DNA from: Parasulfitobacter algicola
GTDB lineage: Bacteria > Pseudomonadota > Alphaproteobacteria > Rhodobacterales > Rhodobacteraceae
NCBI RefSeq assembly: GCF_013315265.1
Contig: NZ_JABUFE010000001.1
Location: forward strand, 593,001 to 657,000
DNA: 64,000 nt
Direction of reading: 5' to 3'
Part shown: in pieces, positions 34,348-44,500 of the stretch
How the letters are laid out: every line of letters begins with the position of its first letter
Numbering within the stretch: the first letter of the stretch is position 1
Program-made: the position numbers and the translations under genes
The notes under the pieces: generated by a model
What the model was told of the DNA's origin: nothing
Seen by the model: the letters and a program-made list of their open reading frames with translations, nothing else
Database searches by the model: none

Positions 34348-35481
34348 ATGACCTATGATTTCATCGTGATTGGCGCAGGCATTGCGGGTGCTTCGGCGGC
34401 GTATGAGCTTGCGGCAAATGGTACAGTATTGCTGATCGAAGCCGAAGCGCAACCTGGCTATCACAGCACAGGCCGGTCGGCGGCACTGTTTACGCGCAAC
34501 TATGGGACATCTTTGGTGCGCGCCATTAACGCACTAAGCGAACCGTTTTTTTCCGATCCACCGGAAGACTTTGCAAGCGAACCTTTGTTGCAACCAAGGG
34601 GGGCTTTGGCAGTTGCCAATGCAAAAGATGCCAACTTGCTTGATCAGGTATTGATGGCATCGACACAAGCAAACCCAATCATAGAGATGACGCCAAAAGA
34701 CGCCTTGGCCATGGCGCCCTTCCTGCGCGAAGATCAGGTTGCCCGGGCAGTTTACGAAGCCGGTGTGATGGACATTGATGTTGCCTTACTTCTTCAGTCC
34801 TATCTGAAAGCGTTTCGCAAACGGGGCGGCACAGTTCAGACCAGACACCCCGTCATGTCAATGACGCATGCGCAAGGCTGCTGGTCTGTGACCACGAAAA
34901 TCCAAACCTTCCAAGGCAGAACTGTCGTGAATGCGGCTGGCGCCTGGGCGGATCAGGTCGGTGCATTGGCACGTGCCAAGCCTATTGGACTTGTCGCAAA
35001 ACGCCGTACAGCGATCATTCTGGACGCCACCACTGGCTATGATGTCGCGCGTCTGCCTTGCGTCGATTTCACAGGCGATGATGCCTATATCAAACCTGAT
35101 GCTGGCAAGCTTATGGCCTCGCCTGGGGATGCGACACCGATGGAACCGCAAGACGCGCAGCCTGACGAAATGGATATCGCTGTGCTGGCCGATTGGATTC
35201 AACGACACACATTGCTTCCCGTGCGCCGTATCGAACACAGTTGGGCCGGGCTAAGATCCTTTGTGGCCGATGGTGGCCCCGTCATTGGTTTTGATGATGT
35301 CTTGCCGAACTTTATCTGGAATGCGGGGCAAGGCGGATATGGTATCATGATGGCGCCCAGTCTTGCCAAAGCTGTGGCATCACTTTGTCATGACCAAACT
35401 TTACCGGATGATTTTGTTGCATCTGGATTGGCAGTCACAGATCTGAGTCGCACGCGACTGGATCTGTCAGACAATACATAG
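34348..35481 (+). CDS. FAD-dependent D-amino-acid dehydrogenase, DauA (D-arginine dehydrogenase)-like
   Basis: 377 residues from ATG 34348; earlier in-frame starts add residues before the family N-terminus. FAD motif FIVIGAGIAGASAAYELA, then QPGYHSTGRSAALFTRNYG, VNAAGAWADQVGALA, and near the C-terminus HSWAGLRSFVADGGPV and AGQGGYGIMMAPS. These blocks follow Pseudomonas D-arginine dehydrogenase closely. It deaminates a D-amino acid to a 2-oxo acid. Divergent from the RpiR/peptide-transport operon. Confidence 0.88.
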   Translation: MTYDFIVIGAGIAGASAAYELAANGTVLLIEAEAQPGYHSTGRSAALFTRNYGTSLVRAINALSEPFFSDPPEDFASEPLLQPRGALAVANAKDANLLDQVLMASTQANPIIEMTPKDALAMAPFLREDQVARAVYEAGVMDIDVALLLQSYLKAFRKRGGTVQTRHPVMSMTHAQGCWSVTTKIQTFQGRTVVNAAGAWADQVGALARAKPIGLVAKRRTAIILDATTGYDVARLPCVDFTGDDAYIKPDAGKLMASPGDATPMEPQDAQPDEMDIAVLADWIQRHTLLPVRRIEHSWAGLRSFVADGGPVIGFDDVLPNFIWNAGQGGYGIMMAPSLAKAVASLCHDQTLPDDFVASGLAVTDLSRTRLDLSDNT

Positions 35482-35567
35482 TTTTGCGCTTTATAAGGAT
35501 GCGTTAACTAGAAAGTCAGGGCGTTAGTTGATGACGACTTTGCCGTCTGCCGTCCCACCCGCTTTCC

Positions 35568-36701
35568 TTATCTTGGTAGCGGGTGCGTCCCTTGCTTATA
35601 GGCCGTCCAATCAGTAATTTCAGGATAATACATCTCGCGCCAGCGTTTGACGCGGGGGTTCATGCGACTGCGCCATAAAGGCGGGATCATCGCGGCCATT
35701 GTCATGATCGGATAGCCATAGGGCAATTGGGGTGCATCGGTTTCTGTATGCGCTTGCAAAAGCGGAAAGCGGCGGTCGGGTTTATAGTGATGATCTGAAT
35801 GGCGCTGCAGATTGATCAACAGCCAGTTTGAGGCCTTATGCGACGCATTCCAGCTGTGACGTGGCAGAACGTGTTCATATTTTCCGTCGCCCAGATGTTT
35901 GCGCGTTAAACCGTAGTGTTCAATGTAATTGACCAGCTCTAACTGCCAGATTGCCGTGACGGCTTGCAGCACAAACAATCCCAATCCAGCCCATCCGCCA
36001 ATCAAAGCAGCAAGCGCCAAAAAACCGATTTGCAGCGCGGCAAAACGCCAAAAAGGGTTTGAGAGATGATGCCATGGCAAATTTTTGCGCGCCAGCATCG
36101 CTTTTTCCGCCTTGAACGCAGATGTCAGACATTGGTGCAAAACGCGCGGAAAAAATCGATAAAAGCCTTCGTTATAACGTGCTGTCACAGGATCTTTCGG
36201 CGTTGCCACATATCTGTGATGTACCAGCAGATGTTCGGAGCGAAAATGTGAATAGAGCACCATGCCCAAAAGAATATCGCCCATCCAGCGTTCCAGTCTG
36301 CTTTTCTGGTGCATCAATTCGTGACTGTAGTTAATCCCGATCGTGCCACTGATCACCCCGACGCCGAAAAATAGACCTATTTTTTCCCATACGGCCAAGT
36401 GGCCTGTCGCGCTGACGTACCACAGGATGCCGAAGATTGTGGCAAACTGAACGGGCGTCCAGATCAGTGTGATAGCACGATACCAAAACAGTTGCTGATC
36501 ATTGGTTTCAAGGTCTGCATTTTCCTGATTAAGACCCGCAAAAACATCAATAATTGCGAATAGATACCATGTTGTCAGGGGCAAAAGAAAAACAGTCCAA
36601 CCACCATAGATCGCACCGACCCACGCAAGGGGCACAAGGGCAAGCGATAACCAGAATGGAAGGGCGCTTTGCCAACGGGCGACTTTATCTGCAGAAATCA
36701 T
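35568..36701 (-). CDS. AlkB-like integral-membrane alkane/fatty-acyl monooxygenase
   Basis: 377 residues from ATG 36701, with AAAGGAG six bases upstream; an earlier ATG (36770) lies inside mutY. Several transmembrane segments and the AlkB-type histidine boxes HELMHQKS, EHLLVHH (usually EHxxGHH), NYIEHYGL and LQRHSDHHYKP, which bind a di-iron centre. AlkB-type enzymes hydroxylate terminal methyl groups. No rubredoxin gene adjoins. Confidence 0.9.
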   Translation of the reverse strand: MISADKVARWQSALPFWLSLALVPLAWVGAIYGGWTVFLLPLTTWYLFAIIDVFAGLNQENADLETNDQQLFWYRAITLIWTPVQFATIFGILWYVSATGHLAVWEKIGLFFGVGVISGTIGINYSHELMHQKSRLERWMGDILLGMVLYSHFRSEHLLVHHRYVATPKDPVTARYNEGFYRFFPRVLHQCLTSAFKAEKAMLARKNLPWHHLSNPFWRFAALQIGFLALAALIGGWAGLGLFVLQAVTAIWQLELVNYIEHYGLTRKHLGDGKYEHVLPRHSWNASHKASNWLLINLQRHSDHHYKPDRRFPLLQAHTETDAPQLPYGYPIMTMAAMIPPLWRSRMNPRVKRWREMYYPEITDWTAYKQGTHPLPR

Positions 36702-36750
36702 AATAGCTCCTTTGACGGACTTGGTATCAGGCCAGATATTACCAACTCGT

Positions 36751-37809
36751 TCAGGATTTTGGCCATTCACCGGCGGTCAAGTCAAATGCTTTACGCATGA
36801 CGGTGGGTAAACTTGATGATTGAAAAGCGTGCAATTCGATGAATTCACCGCGTGTTGGGGTTGCGTTTAACCCAACGTACGCGATTTGAACGGTAAGGCG
36901 CAGGTGGAAATGGGTGAACGTGTGACGGGCTTCGGCATCCAGCGTGCGCCAATCGGCATCAAGGGGTGGATTTTCTTCGGGTGCATCGGTCCAATCTGAT
37001 CCGGGCCATCCCAACATACCGCCCAGCAAACCTTTGTCTGGGCGGGTTTCCAGCAAGAAAGCTCCATCATCGCGACGTGCGATATAGATGATGCCGAAGC
37101 GAGTTGGCTTAGGTTTCTTGGGCATTTTTTTGGGCAATTCGGCTTGCGTACCTTCGGCGCGGGCAACACAGGGGTCATGCCAAGGACAAATACCACAGGC
37201 TGGGTTTTTAGGTGTACAGATCGTTGCGCCAAGGTCCATAACCGCTTGTGCGTAATCGCCCGGGCGTTTTTGCGGCGTCAACAATGCCGCTTTTTCGGTC
37301 AAAGGCATTTTGGCCGCGGGCAAGGGTGTGTGAATATTGAAAAGTCGCGCCATAACGCGTTCGACATTGCCATCCACCACGGTTTCTGGCGCATCAAACG
37401 CGATAGAGGATATCGCGGCAGCCGTGTAAGGCCCGATCCCGGGCAGTTTCAGCAGTTCAGTATATTTACCTGGAAACTTGTTGTCATATTCATCGGTGAC
37501 AACCCGCGCGCATTTCAACAGGTTGCGCGCGCGGGCATAATACCCAAGCCCTGCCCATTCAGCCATGACATCGGCATCCTTGGCTGATGCAAGATCGGTC
37601 AGCGTCGGCCAACGTGTTGTAAACCTGTGGAAATAATCACGCACCGCGGCGACAGTGGTTTGCTGTAACATCACCTCGGACAGCCAAATGCGATAGGGAT
37701 CTGGTATTTGTCCAGCTTTGCGATCTGCGGGGCCAATACGCCACGGCATCGTACGTGCATGGCGGTCATACCAGTCAAGAAGCGCATCGCTTAACATTTC
37801 ATAACGCAA
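36751..37809 (-). CDS. mutY: A/G-specific adenine glycosylase
   Basis: 352 residues. Removes adenine paired with 8-oxoguanine. N-terminal EVMLQQTTVAAV, HhH with catalytic region LPGIGPYTAAAISSIAFD, four-cysteine [4Fe-4S] site CTPKNPACGICPWHDPC, and a C-terminal NUDIX-like domain (GAFLLETRPDKGLLGGMLGW). Confidence 0.95.
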   Translation of the reverse strand: MRYEMLSDALLDWYDRHARTMPWRIGPADRKAGQIPDPYRIWLSEVMLQQTTVAAVRDYFHRFTTRWPTLTDLASAKDADVMAEWAGLGYYARARNLLKCARVVTDEYDNKFPGKYTELLKLPGIGPYTAAAISSIAFDAPETVVDGNVERVMARLFNIHTPLPAAKMPLTEKAALLTPQKRPGDYAQAVMDLGATICTPKNPACGICPWHDPCVARAEGTQAELPKKMPKKPKPTRFGIIYIARRDDGAFLLETRPDKGLLGGMLGWPGSDWTDAPEENPPLDADWRTLDAEARHTFTHFHLRLTVQIAYVGLNATPTRGEFIELHAFQSSSLPTVMRKAFDLTAGEWPKS

Positions 37810-37890
37810 TGTTTATGTCTTTCTTTCGCTTTAGGACTGGTGAATATACGCGTGCAGTTTAAAATAGCTCAACAATCGGAGAAAACACTT

Positions 37891-38415
37891 ATGGCCGTTA
37901 TGCATCGGCGATCAACCACGATGGGGTTCAAGACGACCTCGGATTTGTTGCAGTCGCGGATCAGGACTGCAAGCGAAAAGCGTGGTTTTGCAGTGACGCG
38001 GCTGTTGACGCATTGGGTTGAAATTGTGGGCGAAGCGACGGCCAAGATGGCAGTGCCTGTTAAAATCGGGTATGGGCGCGACGGTATCGGTGCCACGTTG
38101 ACAGTGCTGACCAAGGGCGCATATGGACCGATGTTGCAATCACAATTGCCGCAACTGCGTGATCGGGTGAATGCCTGCTATGGCTATAATGCGATTTCCA
38201 GCATCCGGATCACCCAAACGGCCCCCACTGGATTTGCCGAAGGGCAAGTGGCATTCACGCCCAAACCCAAGAAATCACGGCAGATTGACCCGCAAGTCAA
38301 AGCTGATGCACAGCAGGCAGCCGAAGGCGTAAAAAGCAAAGACCTAAGACAGGCCCTTGAAACCCTGGGTGCAAACATTCTATCGAGACCGAAATCTTTG
38401 GACAGAGGCACATAA
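37891..38415 (+). CDS. DUF721-family protein
   Basis: 174 residues from ATG 37891, which has CGGAG upstream; a GTG 51 nt earlier is also in frame. DUF721 core: HWVEIVGEATAKMAVPVKI, then LTVLTKGAYGPMLQSQ. Function unknown; such proteins are small nucleic-acid-associated candidates. Divergent from mutY; the stop overlaps the next start by one base (TAATG). Confidence 0.88.
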   Translation: MAVMHRRSTTMGFKTTSDLLQSRIRTASEKRGFAVTRLLTHWVEIVGEATAKMAVPVKIGYGRDGIGATLTVLTKGAYGPMLQSQLPQLRDRVNACYGYNAISSIRITQTAPTGFAEGQVAFTPKPKKSRQIDPQVKADAQQAAEGVKSKDLRQALETLGANILSRPKSLDRGT

Positions 38416-39074
38416 TGAAACGAATGATAGCTATTGCTGCCGTTGCAGCGTTCGGTGCGGGTGGTGCATATTTGTTTATGTCGCAAAACAGCACTGTACA
38501 AACCCCCGGAACAGTACAGGCAGCCAGCATTGTTGAAGTGGCCCAGTCTGACATAGCCGAAATGGTGATGGGTGCCGAAGATGCACCAGTGACGATAGTC
38601 GAATATGCATCCTTTACCTGCCCGCATTGCGCGACGTTCCACAATGGAACGTTTGAGCAGATCAAAAAGAATTATGTCGATACGGGCAAAGTACGGTTTG
38701 TCTATCGCGAGGTTTACTTTGACCGATTTGGCCTTTGGGCATCAATGGTGGCGCGCTGTGGTGGCGAAACACGGTTCTTTGGAATTGCAGACATGCTGTA
38801 TGACCAACAACGCGACTGGTTGGGAACGGGTGATCCTGTTCAAATCGCAGACGCATTGCGCACAATCGGACGTACGGCGGGCATGACAAGTGTGCAAGTG
38901 AACGAATGTATGGAAGATACTGCCAAGGCAGAAGCCCTGTTTGGCTGGTACGAGGCCAACGCGCAGCGTGATAATATCCGTGCAACACCTTCGTTTGTTA
39001 TCAATGGCGAAAACTATTCGAATATGGATTACGCCCAGTTTGCGCGTGTACTGGACGAAAAACTGGCAAACTGA
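38415..39074 (+). CDS. DsbA-family thiol:disulfide oxidoreductase
   Basis: 219 residues. An N-terminal membrane or signal segment (MIAIAAVAAFGAGGAYLFM), then a thioredoxin fold with active site CPHC in YASFTCPHCATFHNG, helical insertion and cis-Pro region RATPSFVINGENY. Periplasmic disulfide formation. Overlaps the next gene's start by one base. Confidence 0.93.
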   Translation: MKRMIAIAAVAAFGAGGAYLFMSQNSTVQTPGTVQAASIVEVAQSDIAEMVMGAEDAPVTIVEYASFTCPHCATFHNGTFEQIKKNYVDTGKVRFVYREVYFDRFGLWASMVARCGGETRFFGIADMLYDQQRDWLGTGDPVQIADALRTIGRTAGMTSVQVNECMEDTAKAEALFGWYEANAQRDNIRATPSFVINGENYSNMDYAQFARVLDEKLAN

Positions 39075-40183
39075 TGACACCGCTTTACGGCCTAAAGGTC
39101 ATTGAACTGGCGCGCGTGCTGGCTGGACCGTGGGCGGGCCAGACGTTGGCCGACCTTGGGGCAGACGTGATCAAGGTCGAAAGCCCAAGTGGCGATGAAA
39201 CACGCGGTTGGGGGCCCCCCTTTGTTGATCGCGGATCAGACCGGTCTGCGGCCTATTTCCACAGTTGCAATCGTGGTAAAAGCACGATTATTGCTGATTT
39301 TCGAACAGACGATGGGCAAAAGCAGGTTCGTGATCTGATAAAGGATGCTGACATCGTCGTTGAAAATTTCAAGGTCGGTGGTTTGTCAAAATATGGTTTG
39401 GATTACGCGGCACTGTCTGAAATCAATCCACGCCTGATCTATTGTTCCATTACGGGCTTTGGTCAGACGGGCCCTTATGCCGACCGTGCTGGCTATGATT
39501 ATATCATTCAGGGCATGTCTGGTCTGATGTCGATCACGGGTGAACCTGATGGGGCGCCGCAAAAAACGGGTTTGGCGATCACGGATATCATGACGGGTGT
39601 TTACGCCACCACGGCCATTCTGGCAGCTTTGCATCAACGACAGACAACAGGTGTTGGGCAACACATTGATATGGCATTGTTTGATGTCGCCGTTTCGATG
39701 CAGGCCAATCAGGCGATGAACTATCTTGCGACTGGGGTCTCCCCGACCCGAATGGGCAATGCGCACCCCAATCTTGCGCCCTATCAGGTGTTTGAGTGCA
39801 GCGATGGGCATATCATCATTGCCGTTGGGAACGACGGGCAATTCGCGCGGCTTTGTGAAATGCTTGATTGCCCTGACATGGCCAAGGATGCGCGGTTTCT
39901 GACCAACTCTGACCGGATTGCCCACCGCGCAGCGATGACGGATGCATTGCAACAATGTACCAAAAGCCGGACAATGGCCGATCTTTTGGTGGCTTGTGAA
40001 ACAGCCACGGTTCCAGCTGGGCCGATCAACACTATGGACCAGGTCTTTGCTGACCCACAGGTGAAGCATCGCGCGCTTCAGATAACGTTGGATGGTGTCC
40101 CGGGCGTTCGGTCGCCGTTTACGTTTTCGGACGCGGATCTTGCCCTTGACCGTCCTGCACCGGCTTTTCCAAAACGCGATTAA
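39074..40183 (+). CDS. CaiB/BaiF-family (class III) CoA-transferase
   Basis: 369 residues. [40 protein letters not shown], and the catalytic-Asp region [20 protein letters not shown]. Transfers CoA between carboxylic acids. Its substrate cannot be read from context. Its 3' end overlaps the convergent lpxK by 65 nt. Confidence 0.92.
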   Translation: MTPLYGLKVIELARVLAGPWAGQTLADLGADVIKVESPSGDETRGWGPPFVDRGSDRSAAYFHSCNRGKSTIIADFRTDDGQKQVRDLIKDADIVVENFKVGGLSKYGLDYAALSEINPRLIYCSITGFGQTGPYADRAGYDYIIQGMSGLMSITGEPDGAPQKTGLAITDIMTGVYATTAILAALHQRQTTGVGQHIDMALFDVAVSMQANQAMNYLATGVSPTRMGNAHPNLAPYQVFECSDGHIIIAVGNDGQFARLCEMLDCPDMAKDARFLTNSDRIAHRAAMTDALQQCTKSRTMADLLVACETATVPAGPINTMDQVFADPQVKHRALQITLDGVPGVRSPFTFSDADLALDRPAPAFPKRD

Positions 40184-41150
40184 GCACTGTATCAAAAGCA
40201 GACCAATCGTCAAGTTCAAGCCGCACAGGCAAGGTCAGAACTTTCATACGAAAACTGTTTGGCAGTCGCACGGCATCTTTTTCCGTTGTAACCAATTGGG
40301 CGTTTTGCGCTTTGGCTTCAATTTCCAACCGCTTCATCAGGGCATCGGTCAAGGGTTGGTGATCATCCAATGCCTCGGCCCGGATAATAGTTGCCCCCAG
40401 ATCACGCAGAGTCTGAAAGAATTTTTCCGGATGACCAATGCCCGCAAAAGCCAGACAAGGCAGTCCTTGCCATGGCATTCCTGTCAGCAGTGGTTTCAGA
40501 TGACCGCGCATTTGCGGCAGATCAATCGCACCGCCCCAGGTTTGAGAAAACCGCGCCTGTGCTGCATCATTGCCGATCGATAAAACCAAATCAGCCCGCT
40601 TTAGCCCCATGTCCACGGGTTCACGCAAAGGGCCTGCGGGCAAAACGTATCCATTCCCGAAGCCCCGATGTGCGTCGACGACGATAATGTTCAGATCTTT
40701 TTGTACAGAGGGATTTTGAAAGCCATCGTCCAGTAAAATAATATCTGGCAAAAGAGTTTCAGCCAATCGTACACCGGTTGCGCGGTTTTTTGATACAATG
40801 GTTGGCGCGAATGCTGCCAATAATAGGGGTTCGTCGCCAACAGCATATGCTTTGTGATTTGGAGTCACTTGCACCGGACCTTGCAGCGTGCCGCCATACC
40901 CGCGTGACACGCAGACAGATTTCAGACCCATCGCCTGAAGCCGCTCGATAACTGCAATGGCTGTAGGTGTTTTGCCAGTGCCACCTGCGTTGATATTGCC
41001 GATGCAGATCACTGGGCAAGAACTGCGATAGCCAGGTTTGGTCAGACGCGATGCCGTGGCCTTGGCGTATATCCAACCCAATGGTGCCAACGCCCGTGCC
41101 CGCCAATCGGGTCTATCGGCCGGTGTGAACCAGAAACGCGGAGGACGCAT
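40119..41150 (-). CDS. lpxK: tetraacyldisaccharide 4'-kinase
   Basis: 343 residues. Phosphorylates the lipid A precursor at the inner membrane. Walker [37 protein letters not shown], and [17 protein letters not shown]. Three bases after waaA. Confidence 0.95.
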   Translation of the reverse strand: MRPPRFWFTPADRPDWRARALAPLGWIYAKATASRLTKPGYRSSCPVICIGNINAGGTGKTPTAIAVIERLQAMGLKSVCVSRGYGGTLQGPVQVTPNHKAYAVGDEPLLLAAFAPTIVSKNRATGVRLAETLLPDIILLDDGFQNPSVQKDLNIIVVDAHRGFGNGYVLPAGPLREPVDMGLKRADLVLSIGNDAAQARFSQTWGGAIDLPQMRGHLKPLLTGMPWQGLPCLAFAGIGHPEKFFQTLRDLGATIIRAEALDDHQPLTDALMKRLEIEAKAQNAQLVTTEKDAVRLPNSFRMKVLTLPVRLELDDWSAFDTVLNRVLEKPVQDGQGQDPRPKT

Positions 41151-41153
41151 GTA

Positions 41154-42365
41154 TTATAGCCCTCGATCGTCTAAAGCTGTCAAAGCCATTTCAACAATAC
41201 GGTCTGTGACCTCGGCTGAGCCCGAAGTGACATCCCACGCCGCATGCGCCAGTTTTGCGGCCAGGTGGGGGGAAAGCAGATCTTCGACGGCAGTGGCAAG
41301 CTGATCGCCGTTACGCACAGACCGTGTCGCCCCCGCCTTGGCCAATCTGTCATAGCTGCTGCGATATTGTGAAACATTCGGGCCATGTAAAACGGCTGAT
41401 CCAAGAGCGGCGGGTTCAAACGGATTTTTGCCAGGGCCGTGAATCAGCGAACATCCAAGAAACGTAATTGGGGCCAGTCTGTACCAAATTCCCATTTCGT
41501 CGGGTGTGTCCGCGACAAAAATTTGGGTTGTTTCTGTGGGGTCTTCCCCCTTGGATCGCAAGGCTACCTCCCACCCTTTGTGCGCCAAAGTTTGGGCTAT
41601 TTCTAGCCCCTGAGTTTCGTCATCAGGGACCAGTATCAAAAGCAATCGGTGCGCTGTGCGGCTTGCGCGTCTGTGGGCCTGGCCGATCACTTCAACTTCT
41701 TCTTGGGATACCATCGCCGCCAGCCACATTGGTCGGCTTCCCAATATATCGGTAAGATGTGCGTGTTCGGTTTTATCGCAAGACAAAGCGGGCGTGCCTT
41801 CTTCCAGCAGCTGTGACACTTCGATATGCTGTGCCTCGGCCCCCATACGACGAATGTGATTTTCTACTTCTTCATCAACTACAAAAATTCGATCAAAATG
41901 CCGGAATGTCTTTTGATGCATACCCAAAGCCCATCGCAGACCGGATGTTTCAATGGATGACAGGCGAACATTAATCAGAAACATTGGGATATTACGTTCG
42001 GACATGCGGGATAACAGCCCATGATGTAGGTCTCCATCCGCCCAAATCAGCAGATCAGGCTTCCAGTATTCAAGATATTCTGCAGAACCATGCCCGGTAT
42101 CATTCGGCAAGGTTTGACAAAACACACTGGCAAGACGGCGGTCTGATGGCAATTCCAACGTGGGCGGCGTGGTCAGCATGATAAACAAATCATCACGCTC
42201 GTGGCGCAGCCGTTCGGCTAATTCGCAAATGGCCATCGCATCTGCCAGATTTGACGCATGCAGCCATACCAAAGGGCTGTCGGGCTTATGTTTGCGCGGT
42301 GTTTCGTCCGACGGTTCGCTGTCCGTTAAGGTGCGATATAAAAACATGCCATCGGACGTGCTCAT
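41154..42365 (-). CDS. waaA: 3-deoxy-D-manno-octulosonate transferase (WaaA/KdtA)
   Basis: 403 residues. Adds Kdo to lipid A at the inner membrane. PLVWLHASNLADAMAICEL, WKPDLLIWADGDLHHGLL and the C-terminal glycosyltransferase-B region GPGKNPFEPAALGSAVLHGP. Nine bases after the DUF4170 gene and directly before lpxK, so lipid A function is well supported. Confidence 0.93.
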   Translation of the reverse strand: MSTSDGMFLYRTLTDSEPSDETPRKHKPDSPLVWLHASNLADAMAICELAERLRHERDDLFIMLTTPPTLELPSDRRLASVFCQTLPNDTGHGSAEYLEYWKPDLLIWADGDLHHGLLSRMSERNIPMFLINVRLSSIETSGLRWALGMHQKTFRHFDRIFVVDEEVENHIRRMGAEAQHIEVSQLLEEGTPALSCDKTEHAHLTDILGSRPMWLAAMVSQEEVEVIGQAHRRASRTAHRLLLILVPDDETQGLEIAQTLAHKGWEVALRSKGEDPTETTQIFVADTPDEMGIWYRLAPITFLGCSLIHGPGKNPFEPAALGSAVLHGPNVSQYRSSYDRLAKAGATRSVRNGDQLATAVEDLLSPHLAAKLAHAAWDVTSGSAEVTDRIVEMALTALDDRGL

Positions 42366-42374
42366 CTTATGATC

Positions 42375-42620
42375 CTAGTTGCCAAGTTCTTCCGTCGCCG
42401 AGGCGGCCGTTTCTTCATCACGCAACCGATGCAAATGGGCAATGAAATAGCGCATGTGTGCATTATCAACCGTGCGCTGTGCTTCGGCTTTCCATGCATT
42501 ATAAGCCTTTGCATAATCGGGGAAAATTCCAACAATGTGAATATCATCGACATTTTTGAACGCGTTTTTAGTAGGGTCGATCAGCTCACCTCCGAAAACA
42601 AGGTGCAAACGTTGTGTCAT
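42375..42620 (-). CDS. DUF4170 family small protein
   Basis: 81 residues: RLHLVFGGELIDPTKNAF and IFPDYAKAYNAWKAEAQRTV are typical of this small alphaproteobacterial family that regularly precedes waaA and lpxK. Function unknown. First gene of the lipid A operon. Confidence 0.9.
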   Translation of the reverse strand: MTQRLHLVFGGELIDPTKNAFKNVDDIHIVGIFPDYAKAYNAWKAEAQRTVDNAHMRYFIAHLHRLRDEETAASATEELGN

Positions 42621-42718
42621 GGGCTTTGCTTTCTATTATAAGATAGTGGCACTTTAGAAATGTGACACCTAGGGTCAAGTTACGCTTGTTTATATCGAAG
42701 CCATAGATCGGACGCATT

Positions 42719-43870
42719 ATGAAAAACGTCAGTCATACCGACGCCTATACGCCTTATGATCATTTTTTCCTAAAAGCGCTGCGGTCGGTGTCGCGGGTTG
42801 TCAGTGTAAAAAAGCTGACACAGCCGTTTTGGAACCGCTGGCGGGGTGGCGATATCAGCGACAAGGTTTTGTTTGATTTTCTGGACTCGATCAAAAACCT
42901 GGATGACTGGTCGCGCGCTGCTGACCAACTGATCGCGCATGAGGAAGCCGAGCTAGATCGTGATCGCGCAGATCTGGACCATGACCAACTGGTCCGCCGT
43001 CTGCGCCGCATGTCTTACATGAGCAACCTCGCCCATTGGGGCATCATGCCGCTGAACGATGCCAAGCTGCGCAGTTATACCAAAAGCCGCGATTATTATA
43101 TTGAAGCTGAAACACTGGCCTTTGGTGATCGGTATCAGCGACTTCATATCCCATGGAACGACCAGGAATTCCCCGCGAATCTGCACCTGCCAGAAGGCCA
43201 AGGCCCGTTTCCACTGGTGATGATCATACACGGGTTGGATGACTGTAAAGAGGAACATCTGGCCACCGAACTGGCGATGCTGAATGCCGGCTTTGCTGTG
43301 ATCTGTTTTGATGGTCCGGGCCAGGCCGAGGCATTTTTGCTGGACAATATTTATTGGTCTGACCGTTTTCCCGAAATGGTGGGTGCTATTTTAACCACGC
43401 TGTCTGGTTATCCCGTTGATACCAGTCGCGTTGGGATCATGGGCACCAGCATCGGCGCACTTTGGGGTTTTTCGGCGGCTTCGGGGGATGATCGGATCAA
43501 GGCGATTTATGATCTGGGCGCACCCATCAACACCAAGTCGTTTTCCCGTGTGCCGTTCATCATCAAAAGCAAAATCTGCCAGATCACGGGTGCCAAAACC
43601 GATGCCGAAATCAAACATGTCTTGTCAAAGAACTATATCGACCGGACTGAGATCCTGTCAGGTATCCCCGCCGCTATTCGCATTGTGATGGGTGCCAAAG
43701 ACCGCGTTGTGCCATTGCGCGATAAATATTGGCTGCGCGATGAACTGATCCGCATCGGTGCGTCACGTGATGTATCCATGCGTGTCTTTGACGATGGCGA
43801 TCATTGCTGCACGAACCATATTCCGGAACTACGCGATGATATGGCGGCGTTTTTCAAAGAACACATCTGA
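42719..43870 (+). CDS. alpha/beta hydrolase resembling 2,6-dihydroxypseudooxynicotine hydrolase
   Basis: 383 residues: a helical N-terminal cap of ~150 residues, then the hydrolase fold with MIIHGLDDCKEEH, the nucleophile elbow MGTSIGALWG, acid Asp in VMGAKDRVVPL and His in FDDGDHCCTNH. The long N-terminal cap with this elbow is seen in C-C bond hydrolases of the pseudooxynicotine group and FrsA-like proteins. Its stop abuts the stop of the PAP2 gene, so it faces the leftward cluster and may belong to it functionally. Confidence 0.85.
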   Translation: MKNVSHTDAYTPYDHFFLKALRSVSRVVSVKKLTQPFWNRWRGGDISDKVLFDFLDSIKNLDDWSRAADQLIAHEEAELDRDRADLDHDQLVRRLRRMSYMSNLAHWGIMPLNDAKLRSYTKSRDYYIEAETLAFGDRYQRLHIPWNDQEFPANLHLPEGQGPFPLVMIIHGLDDCKEEHLATELAMLNAGFAVICFDGPGQAEAFLLDNIYWSDRFPEMVGAILTTLSGYPVDTSRVGIMGTSIGALWGFSAASGDDRIKAIYDLGAPINTKSFSRVPFIIKSKICQITGAKTDAEIKHVLSKNYIDRTEILSGIPAAIRIVMGAKDRVVPLRDKYWLRDELIRIGASRDVSMRVFDDGDHCCTNHIPELRDDMAAFFKEHI

Positions 43871-44500
43871 TTATTCTGCGTGCATCGCAAAGTGTGCAAA
43901 TCGACGATCAACCATTGGTAAAAGCACTTTGAGCCCGAACACAGCAAGCACCAATCCACCTGCGACATCCAGGATATGGTGCTGGTGGGTCAACAGCGTC
44001 GATGCAATGATCAGAAGCGCCCAGATGGCTATGACAGGTTTCCAGACGGTTCTTAGAAATGGCCACATGCCCATCGCGAAAGATGCTGTCAGCGCCACGT
44101 GTAATGATGGACAATCATTGTAAGTCAGATTTACGAAGTCTGCGATTTGAAAGACGATATTTGCAGGCGGATCATAGCTGTTGGGCTGCAGCGGAAACAT
44201 CAGATAGCAGATACCCGCAATCAGGACCTGCACTGACAGAGCATAGGCCAGAACCAAAAGATTACGCTTGGGCATGATCAGAAGCGGCAAACAGAAAAAG
44301 ACCATGGCCGACAGGTAAAATATTGAAAATTCGGGGATTAGCGGGATCGCATCGTCTAGCGGAATGCGGAGTGAAGGCAGATCAGACCGAAAGTGCGTTA
44401 TGAAGTTGGTCCCACCATAAATCAACCCGAACCACAGCCCAAAAGCCGCGCCAACACCCAGACGAAAGCGCCATTCACTCTGCAGGGTTGACAGCATCAT
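43871..44500 (-). CDS. PAP2-superfamily membrane phosphatase/phosphotransferase
   Basis: 209 residues, five to six hydrophobic segments. The last two PAP2 motifs are clear: DCPSLHVALTASF and STLLTHQHHILDVAGG. The first (KxxxxxxRP) is not recognisable, as in the lipid-phosphotransferase branch. Likely dephosphorylates or transfers a lipid head group. Last gene of the leftward cluster. Confidence 0.88.
   Translation of the reverse strand: MMLSTLQSEWRFRLGVGAAFGLWFGLIYGGTNFITHFRSDLPSLRIPLDDAIPLIPEFSIFYLSAMVFFCLPLLIMPKRNLLVLAYALSVQVLIAGICYLMFPLQPNSYDPPANIVFQIADFVNLTYNDCPSLHVALTASFAMGMWPFLRTVWKPVIAIWALLIIASTLLTHQHHILDVAGGLVLAVFGLKVLLPMVDRRFAHFAMHAE

Noticed and set aside
35568-36701. AlkB-like gene as part of the lipid cluster at 43-53 kb
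   Set aside because: Separated by mutY and the lipid A operon; no evidence of linkage.
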